Shown: positions 1-8,851 of the stretch, in pieces
Layout: every line of letters starts with the position of its first letter
How positions within the stretch are numbered: the stretch's first letter is position 1
Origin: Curtobacterium sp. Leaf261
GTDB taxonomy: Bacteria; Actinomycetota; Actinomycetes; Actinomycetales; Microbacteriaceae
DNA: 64,000 nucleotides
Assembly (NCBI RefSeq): GCF_001422205.1
Contig: NZ_LMMJ01000007.1
Span: 186,870-250,869, forward strand
Direction: 5' to 3'
The notes under the pieces: model-generated
Database searches by the model: none
Told to the model about the DNA's origin: nothing
Seen by the model: the letters and a program-made list of their open reading frames with translations, nothing else
Translations under genes and position numbers: made by a program

Positions 1-2128
1 AGCTCGCCACGAGGCCGTCCGCGTCGATCGTCGCGCGCACCGCGCCCGTGTCGAAGACCCATCCGTCTCCGGACCGGACGGGAGGCACGGCTGCAGCCGC
101 GTCGACCACCGAACCGCCCAGGGCGGTCACCCCGTCGGAGGTCACCGGCGCGGCGTTGAACCGCACCACGGTGCCGGACCCGGAACCGGACCCGCCGGAC
201 CCGGCGAGCGCCGTCGTCGACGCCTGGATGAGCGACTCGAGCGTCTCGGCGACCGCGGCGTAGTTCTCCTCCGCCACCTCGTACACCCACGCGATCGAGG
301 AACCGGGCAGGATGTCGTGGAACTGCTGCAGGAGGACGGTGTGCCAGACGTCCTCGAGCGCGTCGTACGGGTACTCGGTGCCGAGTCGGACGGCCGCGGT
401 CGTCGTCCAGAGCTCGGCCTCACGGAGGAGGTGCTCCGAACGCCGGTTGCCCTGCTTCGTGCGGATCTGCGACGTGTACGTCCCGCGGTGGAACTCGAGG
501 TACATCTCCCCCGACCACACGGACGGCGTCGTGAGCTCCTGCTCCAACGCCTCGAACACCCGCACCGGGCTGCCGAGCGACACCTGGGGAGCACCCTCGA
601 GCGACTCGTTCCGGTGCGCTGCCCCGAGCATCTCCCGCGTGGGTCCACCGCCTCCGTCGCCGAACCCGAAGAGCAGCATCGACGTGTTCGCGACACCCTT
701 CTCCTTGTTGTTCCGCTCACTCAGGGCGAGTTCCGCGGCGGAGACGGACGAGTTGTACGTGTCCGCCGGCGGGAAGTGCGTCAGGACCTGCGAGCCGTCG
801 ATGCCCTCCCACATGAACGACGTGTGCGGCATGACGTTCGTCTCGTTCCACGACGGCTTCTGCGTCAGGAACCACTTCGAGCCGGAGGCCTTGACGAGCT
901 GCGGCATCGCTCCGGTGTAGCCGAAGGAGTCCGGGAGCCAGACCTCGGGGGTCTCGTAGCCGAACTCCTCGAGGAAGAACCGCTTGCCCGCGACGAGCTG
1001 TCGGGCGAGCGCCTCACCACCCGGCAGGTTCGTGTCGGACTCGACCCACATGCCGCCGACCGGGATCCAGCGTCCCTCGGCGACGCGCTGCCCGATGCGC
1101 GCGAACACGTCGGGGTAGAACTCCTTCATCCAGGCGTACTGCTGGGCGCTCGAGCACGCGAAGACGAACTCGGGGTCGTGGTCCATCAGCTCGAGCACGT
1201 TCGAGAACGTCCGAGCGCACTTCCGGATGGTCTCGCGGACCGGCCAGAGCCACGCGGAGTCGATGTGCGCGTGCCCGGAGGCGATGATGTGCTGCACGGA
1301 GGCGGCGGCCGGAGCGGCGAGGGCCGGGGCGAGCTGCTCGCGGGCGTCCGCTGCGGTCCCGGGGACGTCGTCGGGGTCGAGTGCGTCGGCGGCCCGCTCG
1401 AGGGCGCGGCGGATGTCCGCGACGCGGGTGCCGTCCACCGGGAGCTGGAGCGACAGACCGTGGAGAGTCCACATGTCCCGCTGGAGCGCCCAGACGGTGA
1501 CGTCGCGCTCGGCGACCTCCAGGCGGCGGAGTCGGTAGATCGGGTCCTCGCCGGCAGTCTTCTTCGAGCCGACGTGCGTGGAGTCGTAGTTGTAGTGGCC
1601 GCCGACGTTCGGGTTGGACGCGGCCTCGACGTACAGGTCGATCACGCCGCCGGGAGCGACCTCGCCCGAGCCGCTCCCGCCGACGCCGACGCCGTCGCCG
1701 TCGCCGGCGCCGACGCCGTCGCCAGCGCCGACTCGGAGCGGGACGTACGAGTTGAACGGCTCGAGGCCCTTGACCGTGGTGCCGTCCGGCCGCCAGACGA
1801 GTCCCTCGGCCTGGAACCCCGGGTTCGCGTGCGAGAACCCGAGGTCGACGAGGAGCTCGACGTCGGTGTCGTCCTCGGACCCGAAGTCCGCGGGGACCGT
1901 CCCGGTGACGTGGAACCAGGTCGTGCCCCACGGCTTGCCACCCCAGTGCGACCCGATCTCGAACGGCGTGTACTCCTGCCCGACGGCCTCGCTGAAGGCG
2001 ACCGGTTCGTCCGGCACCTGCCAGGCGGTGATCGTCAGCGGGGCGGTGCGCCGGTGGACGTACGGGTCGATGCGGTCGTGGACGAGTCGTTCGATGCGGT
2101 CTTCGAGCAGGCGGTCGTCGTTGTGCAT
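1..2128 (-). CDS. Alpha-mannosidase, GH38 family (3' end cut by window edge)
   Basis: Removes mannosyl residues from mannosides, probably those imported by the ABC transporter encoded just upstream in the same operon. About 709 residues are visible; the C-terminus lies outside the window. The signature GHAHIDSAWLWP is near residue 285, and LPDSFGYTGAMPQ, which carries the likely Asp nucleophile, is near residue 394. Both are typical of GH38. I place the start at the ATG at 2128 because GGAGG sits just upstream. Residues about 132-154 are a Gly/Asp/Val-rich low-complexity insert (1667-1733). A copy of the dispersed motif lies in frame at 74-90 and reads AAVPPVRSG. The family call is firm; the exact substrate is inferred. 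Confidence 0.93.
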   Translation of the reverse strand, partial: MHNDDRLLEDRIERLVHDRIDPYVHRRTAPLTITAWQVPDEPVAFSEAVGQEYTPFEIGSHWGGKPWGTTWFHVTGTVPADFGSEDDTDVELLVDLGFSHANPGFQAEGLVWRPDGTTVKGLEPFNSYVPLRVGAGDGVGAGDGDGVGVGGSGSGEVAPGGVIDLYVEAASNPNVGGHYNYDSTHVGSKKTAGEDPIYRLRRLEVAERDVTVWALQRDMWTLHGLSLQLPVDGTRVADIRRALERAADALDPDDVPGTAADAREQLAPALAAPAAASVQHIIASGHAHIDSAWLWPVRETIRKCARTFSNVLELMDHDPEFVFACSSAQQYAWMKEFYPDVFARIGQRVAEGRWIPVGGMWVESDTNLPGGEALARQLVAGKRFFLEEFGYETPEVWLPDSFGYTGAMPQLVKASGSKWFLTQKPSWNETNVMPHTSFMWEGIDGSQVLTHFPPADTYNSSVSAAELALSERNNKEKGVANTSMLLFGFGDGGGGPTREMLGAAHRNESLEGAPQVSLGSPVRVFEALEQELTTPSVWSGEMYLEFHRGTYTSQIRTKQGNRRSEHLLREAELWTTTAAVRLGTEYPYDALEDVWHTVLLQQFHDILPGSSIAWVYEVAEENYAAVAETLESLIQASTTALAGSGGSGSGSGTVVRFNAAPVTSDGVTALGGSVVDAAAAVPPVRSGDGWVFDTGAVRATIDADGLVAS
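74..90. repeat. Dispersed motif inside the mannosidase CDS
   Basis: CCGGACGGGAGGCACGG, in frame, read from the other strand as AVPPVRSG in the C-terminal region of the mannosidase. Confidence 0.75.
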
Positions 2129-2243
2129 GCGGGAGGTTCCTCCAGGGTGTTCGGACGGTGGTGCGGGGTGATCCGGGGAGATGCGGGGGTGGTGCGGGCA
2201 TGGCTGCGCCCCGGCCCACCGCGCGAGCGGGCCGGGGACGGGA

Positions 2244-3155
2244 TCAGCCCTTGATGCCTCCGGCGAGTGCGTTCGCGCCGCCGAGACCGCGCGAGACGAC
2301 CACGTAGAGCACGATCACCGGGACGGAGTACAGCAGCGAGAAGGCGGCGAGCTGCCCGTACGCGACCGACCCGTACTGGCCGAAGAAGTTGAAGATGCTC
2401 ACCGCGGCGGGGAGCTTGCCCGGCGAGAGCAGCAGGATGAACGGGACGAAGAAGTTCCCCCACGCCTGGATGAACACGAAGATGAACACGACGGCGATCC
2501 CCGGGCGCATGAGCGGCACGACGATGCTCCAGAGTGTCCGGAGCATCGAAGCGCCGTCGGTCCAGGCGGCTTCCTCGAGCTGGATCGGCACCGAGTCCAT
2601 GAAGTTCTTCGCCATCCAGATCGCCATCGGCAGGCTCGTCGCGGCGAGGAAGAAGATCACGCCGGCCGGGTTGTCGATGAGGTTGAGCGACACGAACAGG
2701 CTGTAGACCGGCACCATCATCGCGGTGATCGGCAGGCCGGTCCCGAACAGGATCGCGTAGAGGAACGGCTTGTTGACGCGCATCTTGTAGCGGGACAGCG
2801 GGTACGCCGCCAGGATCGCCACGACGACCGTGACGATCGCGCAGCCCCCGGACAGCACCAGCGAGTTGAACAGCGGCACGAAGGCCAGGTCCGGCGTCAG
2901 CACCTTCTGGAAGTTGTCGAGGGTGAACTGCGACGGGATCTTGACGGACAGGGTCGCACTCGCGTCGAACGCCGCGAGGACGAGCCAGACGAGCGGCACC
3001 GCGAAGCAGATCGCGATGACGACGAGCACGACGTTCGAGACCCAGCGCATGGTGCGGTGGCCCGGGCTCGTCATGCCGAGTGCGCCGGCGCCCTCCTTCG
3101 CGCGGCCCCGACGAGCGGGGGTGGCGGCGGTGGGCTGGTCGATGGTGATCGCCAT
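2244..3155 (-). CDS. Carbohydrate ABC transporter permease, MalG type
   Basis: Second membrane subunit of the sugar importer, 303 residues. Several hydrophobic segments are visible, and the EAA loop reads LEEAAWTDGASMLRTLWSIVVP (about residues 190-211), the site that contacts the ATPase. The C-terminus has the usual NALAGGIKG ending of MalG-like proteins. The gene starts 2 bases after the stop of the MalF-type permease and is followed by the mannosidase after about 115 bases, so all belong to one transcription unit. No ATPase gene is present in the operon; a shared MsiK-like ATPase elsewhere is the usual solution in actinobacteria. Confidence 0.93.
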   Translation of the reverse strand: MAITIDQPTAATPARRGRAKEGAGALGMTSPGHRTMRWVSNVVLVVIAICFAVPLVWLVLAAFDASATLSVKIPSQFTLDNFQKVLTPDLAFVPLFNSLVLSGGCAIVTVVVAILAAYPLSRYKMRVNKPFLYAILFGTGLPITAMMVPVYSLFVSLNLIDNPAGVIFFLAATSLPMAIWMAKNFMDSVPIQLEEAAWTDGASMLRTLWSIVVPLMRPGIAVVFIFVFIQAWGNFFVPFILLLSPGKLPAAVSIFNFFGQYGSVAYGQLAAFSLLYSVPVIVLYVVVSRGLGGANALAGGIKG

Positions 3156-3157
3156 GG

Positions 3158-4108
3158 TCAGTCGACCTCCGGCTTGAGTGCGCGGATGTAGATGATGGAG
3201 AAGACGGCACCGACGACGAGCAGGATCGTCGCGATCGCCGTCCCGAAGCCGAGCTGGCTGAACTTGAACGCCTCCTGGTACGCCAGGATCGGCAGCGTCG
3301 AGGAGTTCGTGCCCGGCCCACCGCCTGTCATCACGTAGATGAGCGTGAACACCGACAGCGTCTGCAGCGTCGTCAGCATGAGGTTCGTCGAGATCGAGCG
3401 TCGGATGACCGGCAGCGTGATGTAGATGAGCCGCTGCCAGCCGGTCGCGCCGTCGACCTCGGCGGACTCGTTGATGTCGTCCGGGACCTCCTGCACGGCG
3501 GCCGAGTACACGAGCATCGAGAACGCGGTCCCTCGCCAGATGTTCGCGAGGATGATCGCGACCATCGGGAACGTGTACAGCCAGTTCGCCCCGGTGATGC
3601 CGATGCCGGCCAGGAACGTGTTGAGCGTGCCCTTGTCGTTGAAGAACGCGTACGCGGCGAACGCGGCGACGATCTCCGGCAGGACCCAGGCGGCGACCAC
3701 GAAGGTGCCGACGATGGCCCGGACGACCCGGTTCGCCTGGCGCATGAGGAGCGCGAGCCCGAGGCCGAGCACGTTCTGCCCCACGACGGCGGACCCGAGC
3801 AGGAACACGAGGGTCAGGACGACCGACTTCGGGAAGTCCTTGTCCTGGAAGAGGTCGGTGTAGTTCTTCAGCCCGACGAACTGCTGGCTCTGCGCCGCGG
3901 CGCCGGTCAGCGCGGAGTTCGTGAACGACCCGTAGAACGAGGTCAGGATCGGGCCGACCAGGAAGATGATCAGCAGGATCATCGCCGGCACGAGCGGGGT
4001 CGCACGTGCGGTGGTGCGGAGCGCCTTGCCGCGGTTCCGCTTCAGGGCCGGAGGATCGGTCTTCGGGGGTCGCGCCGCGGGGAGCGGCGCAGCGAGTTGG
4101 GTCGTCAT
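3158..4108 (-). CDS. Carbohydrate ABC transporter permease, MalF type
   Basis: First membrane subunit of the importer, 316 residues. The N-terminus is a basic, Pro-rich cytoplasmic tail of about 35 residues, followed by a first membrane segment (VPAMILLIIFLVGPILTSFY). The EAA loop is DINESAEVDGATGWQRLIYI (about residues 213-232). It lies 148 bases downstream of the binding-protein gene; that gap holds a strong palindrome (4202-4245) that could reduce transcription between the binding protein and the permeases. ATG start with AGAGG upstream. Confidence 0.93.
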   Translation of the reverse strand: MTTQLAAPLPAARPPKTDPPALKRNRGKALRTTARATPLVPAMILLIIFLVGPILTSFYGSFTNSALTGAAAQSQQFVGLKNYTDLFQDKDFPKSVVLTLVFLLGSAVVGQNVLGLGLALLMRQANRVVRAIVGTFVVAAWVLPEIVAAFAAYAFFNDKGTLNTFLAGIGITGANWLYTFPMVAIILANIWRGTAFSMLVYSAAVQEVPDDINESAEVDGATGWQRLIYITLPVIRRSISTNLMLTTLQTLSVFTLIYVMTGGGPGTNSSTLPILAYQEAFKFSQLGFGTAIATILLVVGAVFSIIYIRALKPEVD

Positions 4109-4201
4109 CGGGGACTGCCTCTGCGTTGAGGGGTGCGGGTACTGCGGCGGTGTGCCGCCGGTGCTGCTGCGGCTCGCGCCGCGTGCGGCTCGCGCCGCTG
4201 T

Positions 4202-4245
4202 CGGACGGGAGGCACGGTGCCAGCTGACACCGTCCCTCCCGTCCG
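4202..4245. repeat. Dispersed motif, head-to-head pair (palindrome)
   Basis: CGGACGGGAGGCACGGTG is followed after a short loop by CACCGTCCCTCCCGTCCG, giving an almost perfect hairpin (one mismatch). It lies between the sugar-binding protein and the first permease gene, where a stem-loop often tunes binding-protein mRNA above permease mRNA. It is one of about 17 loci of the same motif in this window. Confidence 0.85.
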
Positions 4246-4256
4246 TCAGGTGGTCG

Positions 4257-5615
4257 CTACTTGACGCTCACGGTGTGGTCCTTGCCGACCACGCCGATCA
4301 CCGACTGGTCGTACGTGGCAGCCGCCTGTTTCGGCGTCTGCTGACCGGTCATCACCGACTCCATCGCGACCTGGATCGCGTTGGACACCTGGCTGTAGTC
4401 GCTCGTCGCCGGACGGAAGTTCGTGTGTTCCACGAGCCCGGAGAAGAACTTGAACGTCGGGTTGGACGCGTCGTACGTCGGGTCCTCCGCGACGTCGCTG
4501 CGCACCGCGATCTGGCTGTTCTGGATGTCGTACTTGAGCGAGCCCTCCTTGTTCAACGCCATCGTGATGAAGTTGAACGCGGCCTGCGGGTTCCCGCTCT
4601 TGGCGCCGACCGCGAGGGTCCAGCCACCGGACATGCTGTTGTAGCCGGGTGCCTGGCCGTTCTGGGTCGGCATCGGAGCCTGGCCCATGACGTTCGACCA
4701 GTCCGACCACGGTGCGGTGCCGGTCTTCAGCCACGTGCCGGACTGCCACGAGCCGTCGAGGTCGATCGCGAGCTGGCCCTTGGGGAGCCAGGTGTTCGCG
4801 ACGGTCGTGCCGACGTTCGGGTCGAGCTCCTGCTGCGGTGTCGGGCCGAGGCCGCCCTGGTAGACGTCCTTGATGAACTGGAGCGCGTCGACGAACTGCT
4901 GCGAGCCCGTCACCCACTTCTTGTCCCTGTAGAGCGTGTCACCGGAGCCGTCCGCCCCGTACAGGAGCATCTCGAAGCCCTGCATGGTCGAGGCCTCACC
5001 CTGCGGCTTGCCCGAGTACATGTGGAACGGGATGATCCCCGGGTCCTTGTCCTTGATGGTCTTCGCCGCGTCGAGGACGTCCTGCCAGGTCTTCGGCTCC
5101 CACGGCACGGGGAGTCCGACCTTCTTGAAGATCTCCTTGTTGTACCAGAGGGCACGGGTGTCGGTCCCCATCGGGACGCCGTACGTCTTGCCGTCGACGC
5201 CCTGGCCGGCCTTCTTGGCGTTGTCGTAGAACTTGCTCCAGTCGTCCCACTTCGCCGTGTACTTGTCGAGCGGCAGGAGGTACCCGGCCTGCGCGTCCGC
5301 CTTGACGAGGAAGGTGTCCTCGTACATGACGTCGGGGGCCGTCGCGGGCGCCTTGTTCATGAGCGCGAGCTTGGTGTAGTAGTCGTTCTCCTGCGCCTGG
5401 ATGGGCACGAGGTCGACCGTGATGTTCGGGTACTTCTTCTCGTAGGCCTTCTTGACGTCCTTCATGTGGGCGTCGAGCTGCTGGAACGAGCCGAACTTCT
5501 GGTAGGCGATCTTGATCGTGTTGCTCGACCCCGAACCAGAGCTGCTGCACCCGGACAGGGCGAGGGCGGCGACGGCTGCTGCGGCGGCGATGGTGATCAG
5601 GCGGGTGCGTTTCAT
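4257..5615 (-). CDS. Sugar ABC transporter substrate-binding lipoprotein
   Basis: Extracytoplasmic solute-binding protein (SBP family 1) that delivers a sugar to the two permeases downstream. The start at 5615 is supported by AAAGGAG upstream; the protein is 452 residues. The N-terminus is a lipoprotein signal: basic MKRTR, a hydrophobic stretch, then lipobox LSGC with the lipidated Cys near residue 23. A Ser/Gly-rich linker follows, then the mature domain (IKIAYQKFG, later SGGWTLAVGAKSGNPQAA). With a mannosidase in the operon, the ligand may be a mannoside, but the sequence alone does not prove it. Confidence 0.93.
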   Translation of the reverse strand: MKRTRLITIAAAAAVAALALSGCSSSGSGSSNTIKIAYQKFGSFQQLDAHMKDVKKAYEKKYPNITVDLVPIQAQENDYYTKLALMNKAPATAPDVMYEDTFLVKADAQAGYLLPLDKYTAKWDDWSKFYDNAKKAGQGVDGKTYGVPMGTDTRALWYNKEIFKKVGLPVPWEPKTWQDVLDAAKTIKDKDPGIIPFHMYSGKPQGEASTMQGFEMLLYGADGSGDTLYRDKKWVTGSQQFVDALQFIKDVYQGGLGPTPQQELDPNVGTTVANTWLPKGQLAIDLDGSWQSGTWLKTGTAPWSDWSNVMGQAPMPTQNGQAPGYNSMSGGWTLAVGAKSGNPQAAFNFITMALNKEGSLKYDIQNSQIAVRSDVAEDPTYDASNPTFKFFSGLVEHTNFRPATSDYSQVSNAIQVAMESVMTGQQTPKQAAATYDQSVIGVVGKDHTVSVK

Positions 5616-5664
5616 GGTGCTCCTTTGCTCCACAGGACGCTCGGGCTCCCTTGCCCGGTGCTGC

Positions 5665-5697
5665 ATTAGTCCACTGTATGGACTTAATCTTTGTCAA
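5665..5697 (-). promoter_or_regulatory. Promoter and operator of the mannoside operon
   Basis: Read on the minus strand there is a perfect -35 box TTGACA (5692-5697), then an inverted repeat ATTAAGTCCA, 5-base spacer, TGGACTAAT (5665-5688) covering the spacer and the -10 region. AT-rich inverted repeats of the TTAGT...ACTAA kind are known operators of ROK/XylR-type repressors, and a ROK regulator lies at 6569-7837. A regulator bound here would block polymerase. The pairing with that regulator is inferred. Confidence 0.65.
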
Positions 5698-5756
5698 GAC
5701 ATCTTCGCGGCGATTCGGTAACGGATGCGGGTGCTGGCCAGCGGGTGCCGTGCGGG

Positions 5757-5784
5757 GTGCGGCGTGCGGCGTGCGGCGTGCGGC
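5757..5784. repeat. GTGCGGC x4 tandem repeat
   Basis: Four head-to-tail copies of the 7-mer GTGCGGC end directly against the left arm of the hairpin at 5786-5861. A similar G-rich tandem array adjoins the related hairpin at 14578-14649. Confidence 0.85.
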
Positions 5785-5785
5785 G

Positions 5786-5861
5786 CTGTCGGTTTCACGC
5801 CAAAGCGACGAGTCGGGCCCGAAGCGCGGCCGATCTCGTCGCTGTGCGGGCAAACCGACAG
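5786..5861. repeat. Nested hairpin, CGGTTT subfamily
   Basis: Outer arms CTGTCGGTTT / AAACCGACAG and inner arms AGCGACGAG / CTCGTCGCT form a long imperfect hairpin of 76 bases. It lies 37 bases past the stop of the membrane-protein gene (5899) and upstream of the sugar-operon promoter. The copy at 14578-14649 shares both the outer arm and the AGCGACGA inner arm. Confidence 0.8.
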
Positions 5862-5898
5862 ACGCCCGGGCGGCGAGAACCCCCCGGGCGGAGGCCGC

Positions 5899-6501
5899 TC
5901 AGCGGGCGGGCGCGGTGCGCAGCCGACGGAGGTCGAGCACGAAGGCGACGACGGCCACGGGCACGAAGACGATGAGGGCGCCCCACATCCCCCGGAAGTC
6001 GCCCGCCGCACCGGGTACGAAGAACGCGATCAGGGCGGCGGCGAGGAACACGACGGACAGCACCGCCGCCATCGTCATCCGCGCGAGGACGTCGAACCGC
6101 AGGGGCCGGGCTCCGACCACCGTCGGGGCGACGAAGATGCCCACCGCTCCCCCCAGCGACGCCACGCCCAGACCGCCGGCGATGCCCGCGGTGACGAGCA
6201 CCGTCGGGATGCCGAACCCGACGACCACGCCGACGACATGCAGCCGCCAGGACGCGCCCACGTCCTGCCTGACGAACGCCCGGCGCGCGCCGACCCCGTA
6301 CGCGATCGCGCCGAGTATCAGCGCCGAAGACGCCACGGCCCCGGCTGCGTGAGCCTGCGGGGTCGGGTCGTAGCGCAGCGAAAGGACACCGATCCCGACG
6401 CCCAGGAGCAGCAGGACGAGCGGGTTGAGCCACCACTCCCATGAGCGGACCGGAGTCCGGAGCACCCACGAGGGTGGCGGCTCCGGGTCTTCGACGGTCA
6501 T
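5899..6501 (-). CDS. Hypothetical integral membrane protein
   Basis: 200 residues, not recognised as a named family. About six hydrophobic segments can be seen: residues about 25-43, 52-70, 88-108, 112-130, 143-163 and 172-190. A short acidic/proline N-terminus (MTVEDPEPPPSW) and a basic C-terminal tail (DLRRLRTAPAR) suggest that the C-terminus is cytoplasmic. It lies between the ROK regulator and the sugar operon on the same strand, separated from the regulator by 67 bases. It may be co-transcribed with the regulator; no function can be assigned. Confidence 0.8.
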   Translation of the reverse strand: MTVEDPEPPPSWVLRTPVRSWEWWLNPLVLLLLGVGIGVLSLRYDPTPQAHAAGAVASSALILGAIAYGVGARRAFVRQDVGASWRLHVVGVVVGFGIPTVLVTAGIAGGLGVASLGGAVGIFVAPTVVGARPLRFDVLARMTMAAVLSVVFLAAALIAFFVPGAAGDFRGMWGALIVFVPVAVVAFVLDLRRLRTAPAR

Positions 6502-6568
6502 GCCACCATCGTGGCCCGGTGTGCGGGTACGCGCTCGATGTCCGGCGCGCGGAGTGCCCGCGCGGTCG

Positions 6569-7837
6569 TCAGCGGCGGATGAGCATCGCGGAGGCCTTCG
6601 GCGCCAGCGCCGCGTCGAGAACCAGGCACGCCGCCCCCACCGCCGCGACGTCCTCCCCCAGCGCGCTCTCGGTGACCACGACGGGGTGCTTCGCCACGAG
6701 GATCGGAGACCCTTCGATCGCGGACGTCGCCGCCGGCAGTGCCCGCGGCGCGATCCGCGACCAGAACGGCCCGCCGAACACCACGCGGTCGACGTCGAGC
6801 AGGTTCACGACGACGACGGCTGCTCGCCCCATCGCGGCACCCGCCTCCGCCTGGATGTCCTGCGCGAGCGCATCGCCGTCGGCGGCGAGCGCGGCGAGCT
6901 CCGTGAACGCCCCGTCCACCGCGGCGATGTCCGCGACGTCCCCGGCGCCGTCGCCTCCGACACCCGTCGGCAGCGGGAGCCCAGCCGCGACGGCGAACGC
7001 GACCAGCCGGTCGGGCGCGACGGTCCTGCCCACCTCGCCACGACCCTCCCGGCTGTCGACGGTCCCGGCGAGCGTCCCCTGCTCGACCACGATGTGCCCG
7101 GCATCGCCGGCGTTCGCGCCGACCCCCCGCACCGGTTCGTGGTCGAGCACGAGCCCGATGCCGAAACCGGTGCCGTAGTAGACGAACGCGAAGTTCCGCG
7201 GTGACGACTCGCCCGCGAGCCACATCTCGCCGACCGCCGCCGCCGTGACGTCCTTCTCGAGGAGGACGGCGTACCCGGTGGCCTCGGCGAGCGCGTCGAC
7301 GAGCGGGACGTCGCGCCAGCGCGGCAGGAACGGCGGGTCGACCACGACTCCGGCCACCCGGTCGATCGGACCGGGTGACGCGACGCCGACCCCGAGCACG
7401 AGCGCCACGTCGATGCCCGCTCCCGCGACGAGCTCAGCGACCGCGCCCGCCATGACGTCGACGACCTGCTCGGGGTTCGCGGCGGAGGGCGTCGAGGTCG
7501 TGGCGTCGGCGACGACCCGGCCCGCGAGGTCGAGCAGCACGTAGGTGACCACCGCGGGGTCGACGTGCACACCGACCGCGTACCGGCTCGTCGGGTCGAG
7601 CTGCAGGATGGTCCGGGGCTTGCCACGCCCGGCGACGACGGTCCCGGTCTCGACGATCATGCCGATCTCGAGCAGGTAGCGCGTCACGTTCGACACCGTC
7701 TGCGGGCTGAGCCCCGTGCGGTGGGCGAGCTCGACGCGGCTCAGCCCGTCGTCACTCCGACGGACGGCATCGAGCACGACGGTCCGGTTGAACCCCCCGA
7801 TCGCCGGGAGGTTCGCGCCACGACGGTGTTCTGCCAC
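6569..7837 (-). CDS. ROK-family transcriptional regulator
   Basis: 422 residues: a winged helix-turn-helix (residues about 15-65, SRVELAHRTGLSPQTVSNVT) followed by a sugar-kinase-like ROK domain (GVGVASPGPID, LEKDVTAAAVGEMW, YYGTGFGIGLVLD). ROK regulators sense free or phosphorylated sugars and repress transport operons, which fits the neighbouring mannoside importer. The zinc-binding CxCGxxGCxE motif common to many ROK proteins is absent: the region after GDAGHIVVEQG has no Cys cluster. GTG start at 7837 with GGAGGAG upstream. The target promoter at 5665-5697 is an inference from proximity. Confidence 0.92.
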   Translation of the reverse strand: MAEHRRGANLPAIGGFNRTVVLDAVRRSDDGLSRVELAHRTGLSPQTVSNVTRYLLEIGMIVETGTVVAGRGKPRTILQLDPTSRYAVGVHVDPAVVTYVLLDLAGRVVADATTSTPSAANPEQVVDVMAGAVAELVAGAGIDVALVLGVGVASPGPIDRVAGVVVDPPFLPRWRDVPLVDALAEATGYAVLLEKDVTAAAVGEMWLAGESSPRNFAFVYYGTGFGIGLVLDHEPVRGVGANAGDAGHIVVEQGTLAGTVDSREGRGEVGRTVAPDRLVAFAVAAGLPLPTGVGGDGAGDVADIAAVDGAFTELAALAADGDALAQDIQAEAGAAMGRAAVVVVNLLDVDRVVFGGPFWSRIAPRALPAATSAIEGSPILVAKHPVVVTESALGEDVAAVGAACLVLDAALAPKASAMLIRR

Positions 7838-7951
7838 GGCTCCTCCGATCGGTTCCGACCGACCCTACCGCCCCCGTGGACACCGACGGCAGCGTCATGC
7901 GCGCGCATTGTTCATTGGCTCCGGACGCCTGGCACCGATACCCTGACCGGC

Positions 7952-8404
7952 ATGACGGACCTCCGCCTCGAACCACTCTCCGCCACGACGATCGTCGCGG
8001 CGAACTCACTGACGCTGAAGCCCGGCCAGGAGCAGTACGCCCAGCCGGTCTCACACTCCATGTGGGAGTCAGCGGTGAGCCAGACGACGACCTGGCCACG
8101 GGTCGTCATCGACGGCGACGAGGTGGTCGGGTTCATCGTCGGCAACTTCGACGCCGAGGCCGACCAGGAGGAACTCCGGAGCTGCATCTGGCGTCTCAAC
8201 GTGTCCGGTGACGTGCAGGGCCGCGGCATCGGTCGGTTCGCCGTGCACGCCCTCGCGGCAGAGGCCCGGGACCGCGGGTTCGAGCGTCTCACGGTGATCT
8301 TCGAGCAGGGCGACGACGGACCGGAGCCGTTCTTCACGGCGATCGGGTTCGAGGTCGTCGGCGAGACGCCGTTCGGCGAGAGCTTCGCGTCCATCACCCT
8401 CTGA
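7952..8404 (+). CDS. GNAT-family N-acetyltransferase
   Basis: 150 residues with the GNAT fold: beta strands around VVIDGDEVVGFIVGNF, and the acetyl-CoA loop DVQGRGIGRFAVHAL (Q/R-x-x-G-x-G/A pattern) near residues 88-102. The substrate is unknown. There is no clear ribosome-binding site; instead TACCCT lies 7 bases before the ATG, with TTGGCT upstream as a possible -35, suggesting a leaderless transcript. The stop is followed after 8 bases by the ATL gene, so the two are probably co-transcribed, divergently from the ROK regulator. Confidence 0.88.
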   Translation: MTDLRLEPLSATTIVAANSLTLKPGQEQYAQPVSHSMWESAVSQTTTWPRVVIDGDEVVGFIVGNFDAEADQEELRSCIWRLNVSGDVQGRGIGRFAVHALAAEARDRGFERLTVIFEQGDDGPEPFFTAIGFEVVGETPFGESFASITL

Positions 8405-8412
8405 CGGACCTC

Positions 8413-8811
8413 GTGTCCGAGCCGTTCGACTTCGGTGCCGCCGTCGCCGAGCTCGTCCGAGCGATCCCGCCCGGCCGCGTGATGACCTACGGCGGCGTCG
8501 CGGCCGCGCTCGGCTCCCGGGCCTCCCGCCAGGTCGGCAGGGTGATGGCGCACGAGGGCGGTGACCTGCCCTGGTGGCGTGTCGTCCGCGCCGGCGGTCT
8601 GCCGCCGGCGGACCACGAGACCCGCGCGCTCGAGATGTACCGGGTCGAGGGCACGCCCGTCGTGCAGGGGCCGACGGCCTGGAGGGTCGACATGCGTCGC
8701 GCAGGCTGGTCACCCGATGCGGACGGCTGGTCTGGCAACGCGGACGGGGACGCCGACGGCGACGTCGCGGACCCGACCCTCGATCCGGGGTTCCCGCGCG
8801 ACCCGTTCTGA
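8413..8811 (+). CDS. Alkyltransferase-like (ATL) DNA repair protein
   Basis: 132 residues matching the DNA-binding domain of O6-alkylguanine-DNA methyltransferase (AIPPGRVMTYGGVAAALGS...RQVGRVMA). The active-site segment that reads PCHRV in the methyltransferase is PWWRVV here: Trp replaces the reactive Cys, the hallmark of ATL proteins, which bind alkylated guanine and hand it to nucleotide excision repair. About 25 low-complexity Asp/Gly-rich residues are added at the C-terminus (NADGDADGDVADP). GTG start, 8 bases after the acetyltransferase gene. Confidence 0.9.
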   Translation: MSEPFDFGAAVAELVRAIPPGRVMTYGGVAAALGSRASRQVGRVMAHEGGDLPWWRVVRAGGLPPADHETRALEMYRVEGTPVVQGPTAWRVDMRRAGWSPDADGWSGNADGDADGDVADPTLDPGFPRDPF

Positions 8812-8851
8812 GCTGCGTGCGTTCGGGTGGTGCCGTGCGAGGCGGGGCCGA

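Noticed and set aside
317-5669. Long plus-strand frames over the mannoside operon
   Set aside because: Antisense to well-defined transporter and mannosidase genes; no ribosome-binding site or family motif.
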